Shown here: positions 25,576 through 37,040 of the stretch, one piece after another
Layout: each line of letters opens with the position of its first letter
Position numbering within the stretch: position 1 is the stretch's first letter
Assembly: GCA_029783825.1 (NCBI GenBank)
Contig: JAREIK010010233.1
Coordinates: forward strand, 1 to 64,000
Direction of reading: 5' to 3'
Source of the DNA: Sapria himalayana
Taxonomy: Eukaryota; Streptophyta; Magnoliopsida; Malpighiales; Rafflesiaceae
Length of the DNA stretch: 64,000 nucleotides
The notes under the pieces: model-generated
Seen by the model: only the letters and a program-made list of their open reading frames with translations
Databases searched by the model: none
What the model was told of the DNA's origin: nothing
Made by a program: the position numbers and the translations under genes

Positions 25576-27123
25576 CTATTCCTGATAAGGTCTTTGGCAC
25601 TTTTTTAATGTGAACTTTCCTTGAGGATTCAATGACCTTTTCCACCCACTTTTTGTTGAAATAATGTACTTTTCTACTATGTTTTGTTGTTTCCGCATAA
25701 ATTTCCAGTTTCTGGTAGCTTTTTTGGAATCTTTAAATGCATTGTTTCCTAACCCGTATTTGGCTTTCACATATAGTGCCCAGATACTTTCATTTTGCCT
25801 TAGCATCCACCTTTTTTTGCATGCCCAAGCTTTGACTATATCATTTAGACTTGTAAAGCCTAGACTTGATTCCTCTTTAGGGTAGCATAAATTCCTTCCA
25901 TTTTTTCCAATGTAACTTATTCTTCCCTTCTTTTTTCCCCAAAAAAAAATTAGCCATTTCCCTTTCCAATTTATTTGTGATACTCTTTGGTGGTTATGCC
26001 ATCATTAAGATATGTGCTAATGATCCATATAACACATGAGTTATTAACATAATTCTTCCTGCTATATTTAATAAATCTTCTTTCCACCCAGCTATTTTTT
26101 TTCTAATCTTTTCTAATAAGAAAGATAGGTGATCCTCCTTCATTCTTCCTTCATAAATCAGACATCCCAAGTACATTATAACTCCTTTACTATTCACAAA
26201 GCCCGTGATCCCTTTAATCCTTTGCGCTACTTTTTCTGATGCTCTAGCTGCTATCATAAATTGACATTTATTTTTATTTAGCATTTGACCTGTTTCTTTT
26301 TCTAGCAAATGCAGCAGCCCCATCAGATTATTCATTGATCTGCTACTGGCATTTGTAAATATAATTACATCGTCCGCGTAAGCTAAGCAGCATACCAATG
26401 GAGTATTTCTAGGCTGTTTATAAGCTAAAATACTGCCATTTCTAACTTGTTCCTTCAAATTTATTATGAAGATTTCTAGATATATATTAAACAAAGAGGG
26501 CGATAATTGATCCCCCTACCTGAGACCTCTGGATGGTTTAAATTCTTCACCTAATTGCCATTTATCAATATTCTATATATAAGATCTATCCAAAATTCTG
26601 AGAAACTCATTCTTCTCATTAGATAACATAAAATGTTTCATTCAACTCTATCAAATGCTTTTGACAAGTCTAATTTCATTATAACATTATGTCCTCTAAT
26701 CTTGGCTCCTAATTCTTTTATCATTTCTGATGTAAGATTAACATTTTCTAACATCGATATGTTTTTAATAAAGCCTGCTTGTTTAGGAGAGATTATTTTG
26801 GGAAGAATCTTGCTCAATCTAGTTTGTAATACTTTAGCTAATATTTTATAGATGGTATTGCATAAACTAATTGGTCTGAAGTCCTCTCCTTTCTACGGAT
26901 TATCTTTCTTGGGTATTAATACTATATATGAGCTTGCCCGGGATTTTGAAATTTCTGCCCCTGCAAATACCCAGGCTATGGCCATGATGACTTCTTTATT
27001 TATTATGCTCCAGTACCTCTGAAAGAACCCATTATTCCAACCATCTGGACCAGCCGAGCTATCTTTGTTGGCATTAAATATTGCATCTTTCACTTCTTCT
27101 CCAGTGGGTAATTCTAATAACAT
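25576..27123 (-). pseudogene. LINE copy 3 ORF2, reverse transcriptase domain
   Basis: SSAGPDGWNN (near 27060), VLIPKKDNP, and downstream LSPSLFNIYLE and CLAYADDVIIF with YADD at about 26369-26383 identify a non-LTR RT. The frame between about 26495 and 26890 is broken; the plus-strand shadow there still shows the conserved AFDKSN-type region in antisense. The thumb-like region extends to about 25576. Confidence 0.9.
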
Positions 27124-27258
27124 TTTATTATCTTCTTCTGTAACCTTATTTTTAATATTTGTTATTAATGTTTGATTCCTATCTGTATTTGACCCGCATA
27201 GGTGACTTTTAAAAAAGCTTTCTAATTCATTTCTTATATCTTCATCCTTTTCTATCCA

Positions 27259-28434
27259 CTATCCATTAGCTCTTTTAATACATTTTATGCCTAATCTTTG
27301 ATTTTTAATCTTTGCCATTGTGTTAAAAAACATTGTGTTTTTATCTCCATCTTTCAACCATTTTATTTTAGCTTTTTGTTTCCAGAATACCTCTTCCATA
27401 TGCATTTTAAGTCTTAATTCAGCTTTAGCTTTACTCAATTCTATATTGGTTATAATATCTTGTTTATTTTCATAGTCTATTTCTAGGGCTGATACTTTCT
27501 GTTCTGTTTCTTGAATATTTTTAAATATATTACCAAAAACCTCTTTATTCCACTTATTAAGGGCCTGACGCAATGCTTGGAGTTTTTGCCCCAGTATTTG
27601 CATGGGATTACCCAATGACGGGTTCCCCCATGTATCATTAACTATGGCCTCAAATCTTTGTGCATACCCCCACATGTTTTGAAAAGTAAAGCCCCCTTGT
27701 CTCCTCTTTCTTATTTGAAGTGTCACTAGTAGCGGACTATGATCTGAATAGGTTCTGTTTAAGTACTGAACTTTGGTTTTGCCCATCCTATTCAGCCACT
27801 GCGCATTAATTAATACCCGATCTAGCCTAGACCAGATTGTTCCCCTTTTCTTCCAGTTATTACACCATGTGTAATTTGATCCAATATACTCTATCTCCAT
27901 TAATCTTGCAGATGCAATGGCCTCATTAAATTGAGTTATTGCTGCCAGATCTGGTGACCTACCTCTCTTTTTTTCCGTAATATTTCTAATTACATTAAAG
28001 TCAACTCCTATTATCCATGGGAACTTCAAAGATGATATCTTATTCATCTCATGCCAGAGTATTTTCCTTTCTTCCCTCGAGTTGCTTGCATAAACTATCA
28101 AAAAAATCATATCAGCTTGCTTACCTATTTTAAAGCTAACTATTTGATCATTTTCTGTTATAATTTCCAGATCCATACAGTTTTCCTACATAATCCATAA
28201 CTTACCGTTTTTATTCGAAAAAGCCTTTTGAATACCTATCTTTGCCCTATATTTATCAATCTGATTTTTGTTTACCATTGGTTCCGCTAATGCAATTATT
28301 TTAAGTTTATGAATTTTAATTAACTTTCTAATTCTATTTAACGTAAAAGTGTTCGCTACTCCCCTTATATTCCAATATAAGCAATTCATTTTAAGTAAAT
28401 TTAGCTTTAGCTCTTGTGATGCATTTTGATTCAT
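27259..28434 (-). pseudogene. LINE copy 3 ORF2, endonuclease domain
   Basis: MNCLYWNIRGVAN (near 28390), IIALAEPMV with the catalytic Glu, WIIGVDFNVI, LDRVL, and YSDHSPLLV near 27750 are all present. The endonuclease catalytic set therefore appears intact in sequence. One stop near 28186 separates the first 80 residues from the rest. After the domain the frame continues through KDGDKNTMFFNTMA (about 27310-27350), the conserved linker before RT in plant L1s. This is the best copy here for asking whether its nicking specificity fits TATC repeats. Confidence 0.9.
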
Positions 28435-29793
28435 ATTTCATGTTTAAGTATTTTTTCCTGTTCCTCATAGACTTGCTTGAGCTCGGTGGGGCTTGCTCTA
28501 GCTTCTTTGGCATAAATAATTTTTCTAGACTCAATTCTAATTTTCTTATTTCCTCCAAGACTTTTTCCTTGCTATTAAGTGCATAATTGCAAGGCTGTTT
28601 TTCCAGCCCCAAATCATCAAGTGGTACCTGAAAATCCAACTTGTTGCCTTCATTAATGCTACTGGCTAATGGCCAACTTTTCACCTCTACTTCCTCTTCA
28701 GAAAAAAAGTCATCCTCAGCCCAATTGTGTTGCTCTATATGTTTTAAAAAATCCTTCCTCCTCCTTCTAGACACTATTTTTTCCTTCCCTATTCTTCCTT
28801 CCCCTTCCTCCTCCCTTGGCATCTTTTCCATCCATTTACTAATGTCATCCATCTTAACTATACTTAAATCTCTCTCCTCTCTCCTTCCCACCACTCTTCC
28901 TAGCCCATCTCTCTCCTCTCCTTACTTCCTATCATTTTCTCTCTCTTCTCTCGGTTCTTTCTCCCCTTCCCATTCTTTCTCTTTCACCCCCTATTCTAAC
29001 TTCTCTCCTCCCTCTTGGCCCGTTTCTGCCTCGCCATTCCTACGCTCTATCCTTACCTAAGCTTTCTCCTTTGTCTTCCTCGGGTTTATCAGCATACAAT
29101 CTTCTTCTACATGATCCATTTTAAGGCAATTAAGACAATATTGAGGCATGTTTTCGGGAACTATTTTCTACCAAAATCCATACACTAAGTCTCTACCTAC
29201 CCATATCCTGTTTGGAAGAGGCTTCTTGCAGTTAACCTCAATGAGGATTCTAGCTATGCTTGGTCTCGTCATGTAAGCTGTGGACTCATCAATCAGCCAC
29301 GGCTTGCCAATGCATAATGCAATGTAGTGTAAAAAATGTTTGCTAAATAGATGTATAAGTAGTTTCGGCAAAGCAAACCATACTAGGGCATGGGCAGGCT
29401 CCTCGGCTGGTGAGAAATCGGGTGACCATTTGAGGGTGCGCACGGGATAACCAGCCACGCTCCACTGCCCTCTAATCCATAACCTCAGGAAGTCATATTC
29501 TTCCTTAAGTTGAAATAAAACATGCTTCCTGTCATATATAGCTATTTTCATAACCTGCCTTAGTTTCAATGCCGCGATAAATGCATATATGTCATGTAGC
29601 TCGGCTTTCCATGAGAAAACTTCCCAATAGGTGTTAGCTTGAAAGGCTCGGCAAGTTTTTGGAATTCCTCTTCGGTATGCAATTATGCAGGCGACGCTTC
29701 CGTTGCGTCAAGGCTCGGAAATAGGAGCACGGTCTCCTTGGTAATTGAACTGAAAGATTTTTTGTTGAATAATTGATCCGAACCATCCATTTT
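28391..29793 (-). pseudogene. LINE copy 3 ORF1: DUF4283 and CCHC zinc knuckle
   Basis: The start is the ATG at about 29793 (MDGSDQLFNKKSFSS), aligned with the copy 1 start. DUF4283 is seen at 29168-29569, with DRKHVLFQLKEEYDFLRLW and RTLKWSPDF. The CCHC knuckle near 29105-29150 reads YCLNCLKMDHVEEDC with exact spacing. The C-terminal half (28391-28894) is charged and ends KCITRAKAKFT. A stop near 29168, where copy 1 has Gln, and a frame break near 29580-29690 disable it. The role would be RNA binding in the retrotransposition complex. Confidence 0.86.
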
Positions 29794-29905
29794 TGCTCCA
29801 AATTGAGCACAAATCGCAAAACAATGGCAGTTTCTTTCTCTAAAATTGAACTTTCTATCTCTAGAAGTTAAGAGGAAACAAAACCCTTCCAAATTTTTCT
29901 TCTTA

Positions 29906-30610
29906 CTATCTATCTATTTATCTATCTATCTATGTATCTATCTGTTTGTCTATCTAACTATTTGTATAACTATCTGTCTATCTAGCTATCTATTTATCTA
30001 TCTATCTATCTATGTATCAATCTGTCTATCAATCTAAATATTAGTCTATCTATAAATTTGTCTATCAATATGTTAATAAATCTATCTATAAATTTGTCAA
30101 TCTATCTATCTATCTATTGATGTGTGTGTATATATATATATATATATTTATTCATTTATTTATTTATGTATTAGTCTAACTATCTATCTATTTATCTGAT
30201 TATCTATTTTATCTATCTATTTATTGATGTGTATATATATATATATATATTATTTATTTATGTATTAGTCTAACTATCCAGCTATTTATCTGGTTATCTA
30301 TTTAATCTATCTATCTATTAATCTATCTTTCTTTCTTTCTTACTTAGTATCTATCTTTATATATATTTGTTTATCTATCTATCTATCTCTATACCTATAT
30401 GATCTATCGATTTGTCTATCAAAATATCTATATATCTTTCTATCTATCTAACTATCTATCTTACTATCTATCTCTCTATTTATATATTTATTTGTCTATC
30501 TATCTATCTATCTATCTATCTGTCTGTCTATTTATCTATCTATATCTCTATCTAGATATCTTTTTATTAAGCTATCTTTTTATCTATCTGTCAAATCTAT
30601 CTATCAATCT
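29906..30610. repeat. Degenerate TATC/GATA microsatellite array 4
   Basis: TATC-polarity array between the LINE copy 3 leader and a CACTA-type terminus. It includes a 106-bp tandem duplication (30117-30222 and 30223 to about 30320) that starts ATTGATGTGT, then (TA)n, TTTATTTATG and TCTAACTATC words. Confidence 0.94.
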
Positions 30611-31140
30611 CACTACAAAAAAGAACAAATAGCTAAAAAAATTTTCATAGCTATTTTGGCGTATTCTATCTCTAAAATAGAATAACGACAGATTATCATT
30701 GTAAATAATCTCAAACTAAAATGCTCGTCACAAAATATTAAGGAGAAAAAAAATTTTCTAGCAAATCTTTCGACGACAAAAATTCTCTAGCTAATTATAT
30801 TCTTCCCTTCCTAATTATATTCTTTCCTTCCTAATTTTGATCATAATTAAAAGTAATAATTAATAATTTTCAACTTAATATATACTTAAAATTCCCTAGA
30901 TAAATTAGTGAGGGAAAAATCCCTAGCAATTTTCTTTCCAAAATTATTTTCATAATTCTTTTTTACAAAAAAATTGATTACATTTTTTTAAAATTATATT
31001 TTAAATTTAATAAAAACATATACTATAAACCATTTTTTATTATATACAAAAACCAAAAATACTTTAAAAATAATTATGATATGAAAGTTACATGGTTAAA
31101 AAAAAACATAACATAAATATAAAATCTTTTAAAACTAAAT
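30611..31140 (-). mobile_element. Terminus and subterminal region of a CACTA element (3' end of a minus-strand copy)
   Basis: The plus strand begins CACTACAAAAAAG exactly where the TATC array ends. It is followed by subterminal words such as CTAGCAAA, GACGACAAAAATTCTCTAGC and AAAATCCCTAGCAATTTT, the inverted counterpart of the GCTAGGGAC...CGTCGCTAA repeats at 62620-63028. The TnpA-like fragment just beyond runs on the minus strand, so this looks like the 3' end of a minus-strand element. Its other end was not found. Confidence 0.72.
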
Positions 31141-31410
31141 CATCATCTTTTATCATTAGATGGTACATTTGTGCTAGGCTCTCCTACATGAGTACTCCAA
31201 TGGAACTCGATGTGCTATCAGTCTCGTAAGGCTGTCAATAGTGACTCCTTATAGGCCTTCTACTATTTTATTACTTTCTTGGTTTCTTTCATCTCATCAT
31301 TCACTTAATTTATTTCTTACATTTCTTCCTTCAAAAATGTTATCTAAAGATTCATAGAACCCTCAACTGGTTGAGAAGTAGCTACCATACATTCCTCCAT
31401 GAGTTCCTAT
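31140..31410 (-). pseudogene. TnpA-like (Ptta/En/Spm) C-terminal fragment, minus strand
   Basis: Reverse translation shows QPVEGSMNL, then a charged helix with VNDEMKETKKV, and a tail ending EPSTNVPSNDKR. It matches the plus-strand segment at 59490-60060 (QQVEGYIDL; MNDEMKEIKNV). Several stops are present. Residues between the first and second blocks are missing compared with 59490-60060, so an internal deletion is inferred. Being inverted relative to the elements at 39-60 kb, it shows that CACTA copies here lie in both orientations. Confidence 0.65.
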
Positions 31411-34400
31411 GATAAAATAGAAAATAATAAAATTGTGCTAGATATAAATTAATTAAATATATTATTTTTCATTACACACTTAACTTTAAACATTTACTAT
31501 AGTAGTCTAATAGTGATTGAACCACCAAAGTAGTGGCTACTTTCATAACAACTATATAGTTTTTACTCTCTTGATTCTAAATGGAAAATCAATTTTTTTG
31601 ATACATATAATTAAAGAACCCAATGAACACACCCCACATGTTGCACACACTACACCATGGCTGCATCAAACTTACACATGGTGCATGTCCAGTACATCGA
31701 CCACACATCCACGTTCACTACACCACGCACACACTATGCACTTCCACACAGTTATGCATCACAGTTGTGCATCAATGACACCACATCTCATGGCATCACT
31801 GCCAACTAGACCATGCACCCACTAACACTAAGCCACATGCCAACACATGTGCATCATACATCATCACTGGCATTGGCACTTTGTGTGCCATGACGCATGG
31901 ACCATCTAGGCAATTCTGAAATTATGTGGCAGACAATCATTTTTTCAAAAGGATAAAAAGCAATTAATCAAATAGTTGGAACATTCTTACCCATTGTTTT
32001 TGTTTACTTCCTCCATATACACAGTGTCTATGTTCTTTGCCTTTTATTCAAGAAGGATGACAATAGTATCAAAGGTTCTGATTGTGATGGAGTTGAATCA
32101 GGCTTTTTGTCTCCCATGATGGTTCAATATTCCATGATTATATAATGACCATGGAAGTCAGACAAATTATCAAAAAGTAAATCATTAATAAAAAATAATT
32201 AATGGTAACAAAAATAATACTTAAAAATAATAATTATTTATTTTATGAACATTCTATAATAGTTTACACATCAAATTTGCAATGGGATAAAAATACTCAA
32301 CATTTTACAATTATTATTTCTTTTAAGATGTGAAATTAAAAAAAGAGGGGCTCATCCTCACTACTAACTACTACTTTAAAAAAATATGCTTATACTAGTT
32401 AAATGAAATCACATATATTTGGCTTACTAGCAGAAAATGCAGCATCACTTTGAGTGAGAAGAGGGGGCATGACACGTCTAAAATAGGGATCGGCAATTTG
32501 ATAATGAGATATTAGCAGGTAACCACCTATTAATACAGGGTGAACAAGAACAAAGAGCCACACAAAAAATAAAAACAAAACAACGAATAGAGTAATTCAA
32601 ATTATGTAGTTTACATTTAAAGTAGCAAGCAACATATACAAGTTATATGAGGAATGAGGGAATAGAAAAACAAACATGTATGTTGCAACACTAATGGTGA
32701 ATGAAGTATGAGCAATCAAATTCAAATAAAATGAGGTCTTTGCTAGAATAATATTATTTTTTTTTGTTTTATTTTTCTATCCACTCTCTTTTCTTTCTTT
32801 CTCTCTCTCCAATGCACGCAAAGCCCTAGTGGGTTCCTATATGTTATGGCATCAAGCTTACATGATGTCACAACATGAATAAAGGCAAAGTAAGAGTTGT
32901 GCAAAGTGTTTGGGTGGGGCACAAATTCTGCAAGTTTAAATAAGTGTTTTTGCTAGTGGTATGCCATCAATTTCAAGAAGGTTTTTACAACATCATTTTA
33001 TTCTTTCAGAAAAGAGATTTTGGTTCGCCAAATTTAAAATAATTATTTTTTATGGAAACAATTTTAATTTTAAAAACTCACTAATTTTATATTATTTATG
33101 TTTTTTATGTACTATTAATCATAATTGCTATTATATATTTAATATTATTAAGAACGCATCATCTCAACATTTAAACAAAAAAAAATAGTGCCGCAATTTT
33201 TATCATGAGATACAATATTTAAATACATACCAAGATATCATCTAATAGTCCCAAAACAAGAGGTATGAGTCTTCCAAAAGATTAAAAGACTTGATAATAT
33301 CAATCTAAATATATTAGATAAAGATATCATAATTGATTCTTTTAGAAATAGGAGAATCATAATAACACTTTTAAATAGCTTTCTGTAACCAAAATAAATA
33401 TCACTTATATCATTAATATAGTTAATTAATATAGATTCTTTCATATATATATTCATATGGACATAATTTTTTGAATTCTCAAATATTAAAATACAACTCC
33501 AAAATGGTTATTATAAGATTTTTGCATTCTATTATAATTTCTCACCAATAATATGTATATCAACTAGACATGAGAAACATATTTCTCTCTGATAATCTTA
33601 AGAATAAAATATAGATACAACAACCATCTTGTTTTACTATTTCAATGAATGCATGCATGATGTGTAGATTGTATAAATCTTATATACCAATACTAAACTT
33701 TGAATATAATTATTTCAATGTTTCAATATTTTATAAATGCTATAATAAAGTATCACTCCGGTCTAATTCCTTCCTCCATATAGACTATAATGACACTTAT
33801 TCTAAAAGAAAATAAGAAATTCAACTTATTATATTATGAATATATTAAAAATATACAGTAAATGTACACCATCAACTATATTTGTTATTAGTGAGGGTTC
33901 ATTTCATATATCAAAGCAATCTTAGACTAAATATTCTAAATCAAAAAGAACAATTTAATCCAAATACATATGTTTTTGTAATGATCTTTATGATGCTAGA
34001 AAATCCAAATTAGATTATAAGTTAAATTTTTCATAGTATAATCTTTTAATCATTACTAACTAGATTTCTTCTGATTTTATTAAAAAGTCAACTAGTCATG
34101 AAAAAAAATATTACCTTGCTTAGACAACATGATGAATTTGTTGGCTTGATGATTTGAGATGAGACATTATTAGTAATTCTGCTTGCAAGGTTTGTAATTT
34201 TATAGATTCAGAAGAAGAAGAAAATAGAAAAATGATATATCCACAAACCACAATCCAGAAACACATAAAATAATATGGTTCACTAGTCATTCAGCATGAC
34301 TAGCTATATGCACTAGGAAAATACTTAAGTGTTTACAGATTATAACTTAAACAATGTCTTACAGATGCAGCAATTGCGAAGAAAAAAAATCATACAGAGA

Positions 34401-35888
34401 GAGAAGACAAAAATGAATAGTCCAGCAGTAAATTGGGTGTAGCAAAAAATAGAAATAAAAAATCAATTTATATTAAACAATTTCTCGATATCAATAATGG
34501 TGCGGGTCGAATCAATTGGGCGGATCGAGTTATGCTCCAAAATTTTCTTCAGCCCACTGACCGAGCAGCAACCCCCGTTAATGTGCTATTGCTGCATTCC
34601 CAACCTTTTAATATTTTATTTCCTGCAATAACAATATATAAATAAAAAATAATTTTTCTTTTACAAAGCAATTTATCAAAACAAACTAAATACAATAGAC
34701 ATTAAATATACAATTTTCTCTAGTATTTTTTTTACGGTAAAGATGAATTGCATAATAGGGATTTGTCAATACAACTTAAAGATGTCCCATAGATAGTGGC
34801 AAGTTCAAGTTCTACTTTGGTGAATAATGTTTATGTTTCTTCTAACCCATGATTGTCTTCTCTTCCTAGAGTTTCAAATTTCTTGGGTCATCCATGCCTT
34901 TTGTATCATATGTTTGTAATCAGGTCCATAAAAAATTTAACCAACCATTTGAAAAAATTTCATGTCATATGCTTTCATTATTAATTCCTATCATACAAAT
35001 TGATTCAATTCAGGTATTTCTCCATGTAAACCCCTTATGTGTGCCATCCTTCCTTCACGAGCCGACATCATTGCCTATAATCTAACTATAATGCTCTTCT
35101 AGCTCTCTAGAATCTTCTCTTGAACACCCAAAAATTATTAGAGAACATCATAGGATGCTCTTATTATCGCCAACACAATTATTGTTTTAATTATTATTAG
35201 TTTATTATGTTACAAGTGAATATTCTTTGATTCTAGTTCAAAATAATTTGATTAATTTACCTTTTGATATTTTTAACTTTCACACACCATTATAAAAATG
35301 ATATTGAAATTTGATATTGGAGTTACTTATTTAAATTTTAGGGGTTTTTACTTTTATTTTCTTTCTTGATGGGAGCACCCAACTCATGCGGGTCACCCAA
35401 ATGAACTTGCCTCCTATATAAGGGATTTTTATGAGTTAATATGTATATAAGAGTTAATGAAATTTGATTTATGTTATTTTAGTTTGTGTTCAAGTTAATT
35501 TTATAATTTCTGCATCTCATTTTATAATAGTGTCAATGTCAAAATATGGCTTGTAAGTGGAACCTCTGACAGTCCAATAAGACACACTAGATTAAATTTC
35601 ATCTATACCAGTAGGCTTTGAAAAATTATCATCAATACCTTGAGGAGGAGTAGATCCACTTGTGGTCTTCCCATTAGCACTTTATATAAAATTCTCTACA
35701 AATATTATTTTGGTAAATTGAAAGGAAATCTAAACTAGATATTTAATAGCTATATCTGATAAGTCTCAAATACGAGACTTAGCTTACTTGGATCAAGTCA
35801 CTTAACATCGCACCAAGACTTTAAAAATATCACACATCTTAGTATTATTCTAATATATACGTTCAACACAAAGATTTCCTAAGTTATC
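31411..35888. other. AT-rich, non-coding stretch with a CA-rich block
   Basis: No gene can be supported. Open frames are short and unrecognised (for example 33238-33456, 34433-34645 and 34894-35085). A composition break at about 31620-31920 is rich in CAC/CATG words and far less AT-rich than its surroundings, consistent with an inserted sequence. A CCTATATAAGG-like TATA word sits near 35413. The last 60 bases form one copy of a short host repeat whose second copy begins at 45272. Confidence 0.5.
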
Positions 35889-36560
35889 CACTAATAAAAC
35901 TAACAAAAATACCGACCAACCTACCGACCAAAAAAATAGGATGGTAATTACCGACCTAATCACGATCATTTAGAGACCAAAAAGGGGTTTCAAAAAAAAA
36001 CTATTTCCAACCATATTTTTGACCAAAGACCGACCATATTTATTGACCAAATATTTTTGGTCAGAAATTAGTCTGTAAATTAGTAGGGAATTAGCGAATA
36101 AAAAATATCGATAAATTACTGACCATCTAATGATCAAAAATATATTACAATGAAAAATGGTCAGTAAAGTGACTTTCCCAAATATTTATAACTACTTAAT
36201 TATCGACTAAACAACCGGCCTAAAAAATAGGTCAATAATTACTGACCAAATCATAACTATTTGGAGACCAAAAAGGGGTTTCAAAATATAAATATTTTCA
36301 ACTATATTTCCTACCAAAGACTGACCATATTTAATGACCATATTTAGCGACCAAATATATTTGGTCGGAAATTGATCTCTAAATTAGTTGGGAATTAGCG
36401 AATAAAAATTACTGATAAATTACCGATCATTTAAAGACAAAAAATATATTACCATGAAAAATGGTCGGTAAAGTAGCTTTCCAAAATATTTATAACTTCT
36501 TAATTACCGATCAAACTATCGACCAAAATTTTGGTCGGTAGTTTCTAGGTTAAATTTTTT
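35889..36560. repeat. 5' subterminal repeat region of the CACTA element
   Basis: Dense words of the type ACCGACCAAA and TTTGGTCGGTA in both orientations, within an approximately 300-bp segment repeated twice. The anchor GACCAAAAAGGGGTTTCAAA lies at 35975 and 36266, and TATTTATAACT(A/T)CTTAAT near 36184 and 36488. In En/Spm such repeats bind the TnpA-type protein. That role is inferred here. Confidence 0.85.
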
Positions 36561-37040
36561 GATTTAAAAAATATTTGCTAAGTCATTAACAATTAGCAAA
36601 CTTCCCATCTTTCATTTTTTGAAGCAGAAGTGATATGCGACTATAAGGAAGAAATTGAGAAATTCTATCATTTCTTCTGAATCCATGTAAGTTTTTCATT
36701 GTTCTTCTCCTTCAGAATGCTATATACATATCTCCATCTCTCTGACTTTTATTAGCACTATCGAATTTTCATTTTTTCAGAATAATCGAGTATTAGCTTT
36801 TTTTATTCTCCCCCGATTTTCTTTCTTTTTGCTCCTATTTTATTTAATCTATATGATTTTGACTCTACTCCATTAATGAAACTATAAATTGTTAGTGTAA
36901 TCTTTATTCTTCTACTGTTTAAATTTTTAGGGTTTTATTAATTTCAAATACAATATGTTTGCATTTTGTTCTATCATTTTGTAGTCGAAGAAAATATATA
37001 ATGCATGATATTTTCTGCTCCTGTAAGTTAAGAAAAATTA
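36561..37040. other. CACTA leader region
   Basis: No coding sequence recognised. It lies between the subterminal repeats and the satellite block, where an untranslated first exon would be expected. A GTAAGTTTTTC word near 36687 could be a splice donor. This is inference from position only. Confidence 0.3.

Larger units (their letters stand above)
23438..29905 (-). mobile_element. L1-like LINE copy 3, near full length, inactivated
   Basis: Minus-strand element of about 6.47 kb with the same order as copy 1: leader, ORF1, ORF2 and 3' UTR, with a poly(A) of seven (23438-23444). TATC array lies directly on both sides. The better-preserved frames (27259-28176, 28391-28894, 25994-26494) suggest less decay than copy 1, but stops remain in ORF1, RT and RNase H. 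ORF1 ends at 28391, inside the start of ORF2 at 28434, a short overlap in a different frame. Confidence 0.94.

Noticed and set aside
28641..29060. Plus-strand Ser/Leu-rich frame over LINE copy 3
   Set aside because: Antisense of the charged C-terminal part of ORF1; composition effect.
1..30610. CRISPR-like repeat/spacer arrangement
   Set aside because: There is no fixed repeat with unique spacers; variation is spread through 4-base words, and the DNA is eukaryotic.
34894..35085. Possible coding frame near 35 kb
   Set aside because: 63 codons, no family signature, AT-rich context and no splice or start evidence.
35400..35430. CCTCCTATATAAGGG as the TATA box of an LTR
   Set aside because: No matching second LTR, primer-binding site or TG...CA boundaries were found nearby.
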